64,000 bases of DNA from assembly GCF_050948215.1 (NCBI RefSeq), contig NC_135149.1, forward strand, positions 11,699,001-11,763,000. The letters run 5' to 3'. Source of the stretch: Halictus rubicundus. Taxonomy: Eukaryota; Arthropoda; Insecta; Hymenoptera; Halictidae. Positions 62,771-64,000 of this stretch are shown here, piece by piece; within the stretch, counting starts at the first letter, position 1, and each line of letters starts with the position of its first letter. The notes beneath the pieces are model-generated. The model saw only the letters and a program-made list of their open reading frames with translations. It did not search any database and had not been told where the DNA came from. The position numbers were made by a program, and so were the translations under genes.

Positions 62771-64000
62771 AGTATTGTCGACTGTAGCCAGCGATAAGTA
62801 GTGTTGTTATTTGTTTTACTGCATGGTGAAATTGTCTTGCAGGCTGTTGCCTAATTGTTCGTTGATTAGGTTACCGAACCTTACTGTGAATAGTCTGCTG
62901 TCATTGTACTCAAATAGTGGAGAGACTACCCCTTACTGGCAGTTAGGTGCCATTTTCTGTATCTCTTACAATTTTTTATGTACTTGTAAAACTACCTGTG
63001 GATCTTTCAAGTCGAATGATTTAGTGACATTGTCAAAAAAAAATTTATGCAGACGGTTTTGAATATCAAAACTAAATTTAGTTAGACAATTTGTCTATCC
63101 ATACAAGGATTAATTAGAAAACACCTCCGTCCAGCAATTTATTCCTATAATTACAGTTTGACAATCACTGGCCATAGAAGAATTTCATAGAGGTTGAAAA
63201 AACAAATCGCTTTGATGATCCATATAAAGATGAATGTAAACAAAAAGAACATTTTTTGTACCTTTCCTTTTAACCCTCTGGCATTTAATTCAACATTACA
63301 TTTTAACAATCTCGAATATTAAAAGAATTTAATGGGAGGTTGAAAAAGATATAATTCTCATCAAGGTTCGTAAAACTCGAAGTTAAAATACGGACATACT
63401 GATCCACTGCGCCTGGTAAATTAATGTCTAGAAAATAGATTTGTTTACGAAGGAACAGGCAAAAATTTCAGTTTGCAATGAACACGTTAGGTCGGAATGG
63501 GTTTAAAAACGGTGGCAATTATCGAACGATAGATGCCTTTTGCGTGCGAGGATCGTTTAAAAGCGGCGCGGTGCCCCGGCTAATTATTATTAATGAGGGG
63601 AGATACAGTTAACAGTGTGGGAATAGTTACCATTTTCTTGCGCTCCCTCCTTATGGAAATATTCAAACAATCGGGCCACGCAGAGGATTCTGCGTAGCTG
63701 CGGTCCCGTCAGCTTTGCGAATGTTTAAGCTTCTGGAGTTTCTGGCACGCAGCTGCGTTACGATTCCGCTGTTTATGCGAGTTAGGAGGGTTCTTCCCGA
63801 CATGTTTCGCAAGCGAAATCGCATCGATTCGCTGTATTCGTCCATCTAAGACTGCCATTCGTCCGAGTTTCCCGATGCTTGCTTCCGTTGCCGTTCGCTC
63901 GATTGTAAATCAAGTGAAAATTAAATTGAGAAAAATTTAACGGCTCATAACTATGTAGACGGTAGATCTTTATGCAAATTCTAAATCGTATGGGTTATTT

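Larger units (their letters stand above)
51560..64000. other. Gene-poor right end of the window
   Basis: No supportable gene is seen. 52.4-52.9, 55.8-56.3, 56.9-57.1 and 60.3-61.8 kb are AT-rich. 51.6-52.2, 57.5-57.9 and 61.9-62.3 kb are GC-richer. It contains two TA-flanked MITEs, two tandem duplications, two motif copies, a CT microsatellite and a G14 run. The GC-rich, CpG-rich block at 61.9-62.8 kb is the likeliest place for a promoter of a gene lying beyond the window. Confidence 0.45.

Overview
This window is eukaryotic, from an insect and most likely a hymenopteran such as a bee or ant. The genes are split by short GT-AG introns, long stretches carry no genes, and GA/CT microsatellites and small non-autonomous DNA transposons are common. 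The order is inferred from gene content and general sequence character; no species is claimed.

All four genes I can support lie between about 28.3 and 41.5 kb. (1) A PPT2-type lysosomal thioesterase on the + strand (28335-29624, 4 exons, 291 aa), whose first intron appears to be a GC-AG intron. (2) A secreted serine carboxypeptidase of the CPVL / venom serine carboxypeptidase type on the - strand (30115-31642, 2 exons, 471 aa). (3) A FAM210A-like mitochondrial DUF1279 protein on the + strand (32772-34001, 5 exons, 247 aa). (4) The Ajuba-family LIM protein jub on the - strand (35303-41497, 7 exons, 893 aa).

The layout is PPT2 > < CPVL, then CPVL < > FAM210A, then FAM210A > < jub. Each convergent pair has poly(A) signals close together. 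CPVL and FAM210A share a divergent 1.1-kb upstream region that holds an old tandem duplication. The genes look like unrelated neighbours: two lysosomal/secretory hydrolases, a mitochondrial protein and a Hippo-pathway / cell-junction scaffold.

The most interesting coding observation is in jub. A second, phase-compatible first exon with its own initiator-like motifs lies just upstream of the LIM exons. It would make a LIM-only protein of 222 aa without the 680-residue proline-rich region. The long form starts with an 11-nt coding exon.

The flanks (1-28.3 kb and 41.5-64 kb) show no convincing protein-coding gene. They hold microsatellites, at least eight old local duplications of 2-3 units (44 to about 260 bp period), two copies of a TA-flanked Tc1/mariner-type MITE, a TA-flanked MITE that split a tandem unit so exactly that the empty site can be read from its sister unit, two TTAA-flanked piggyBac-like miniature elements, and a dispersed motif of about 25-40 bp (core TGCATAAAATCCGCAGTCTA) seen in about ten copies on both strands, which I cannot assign to a known family.
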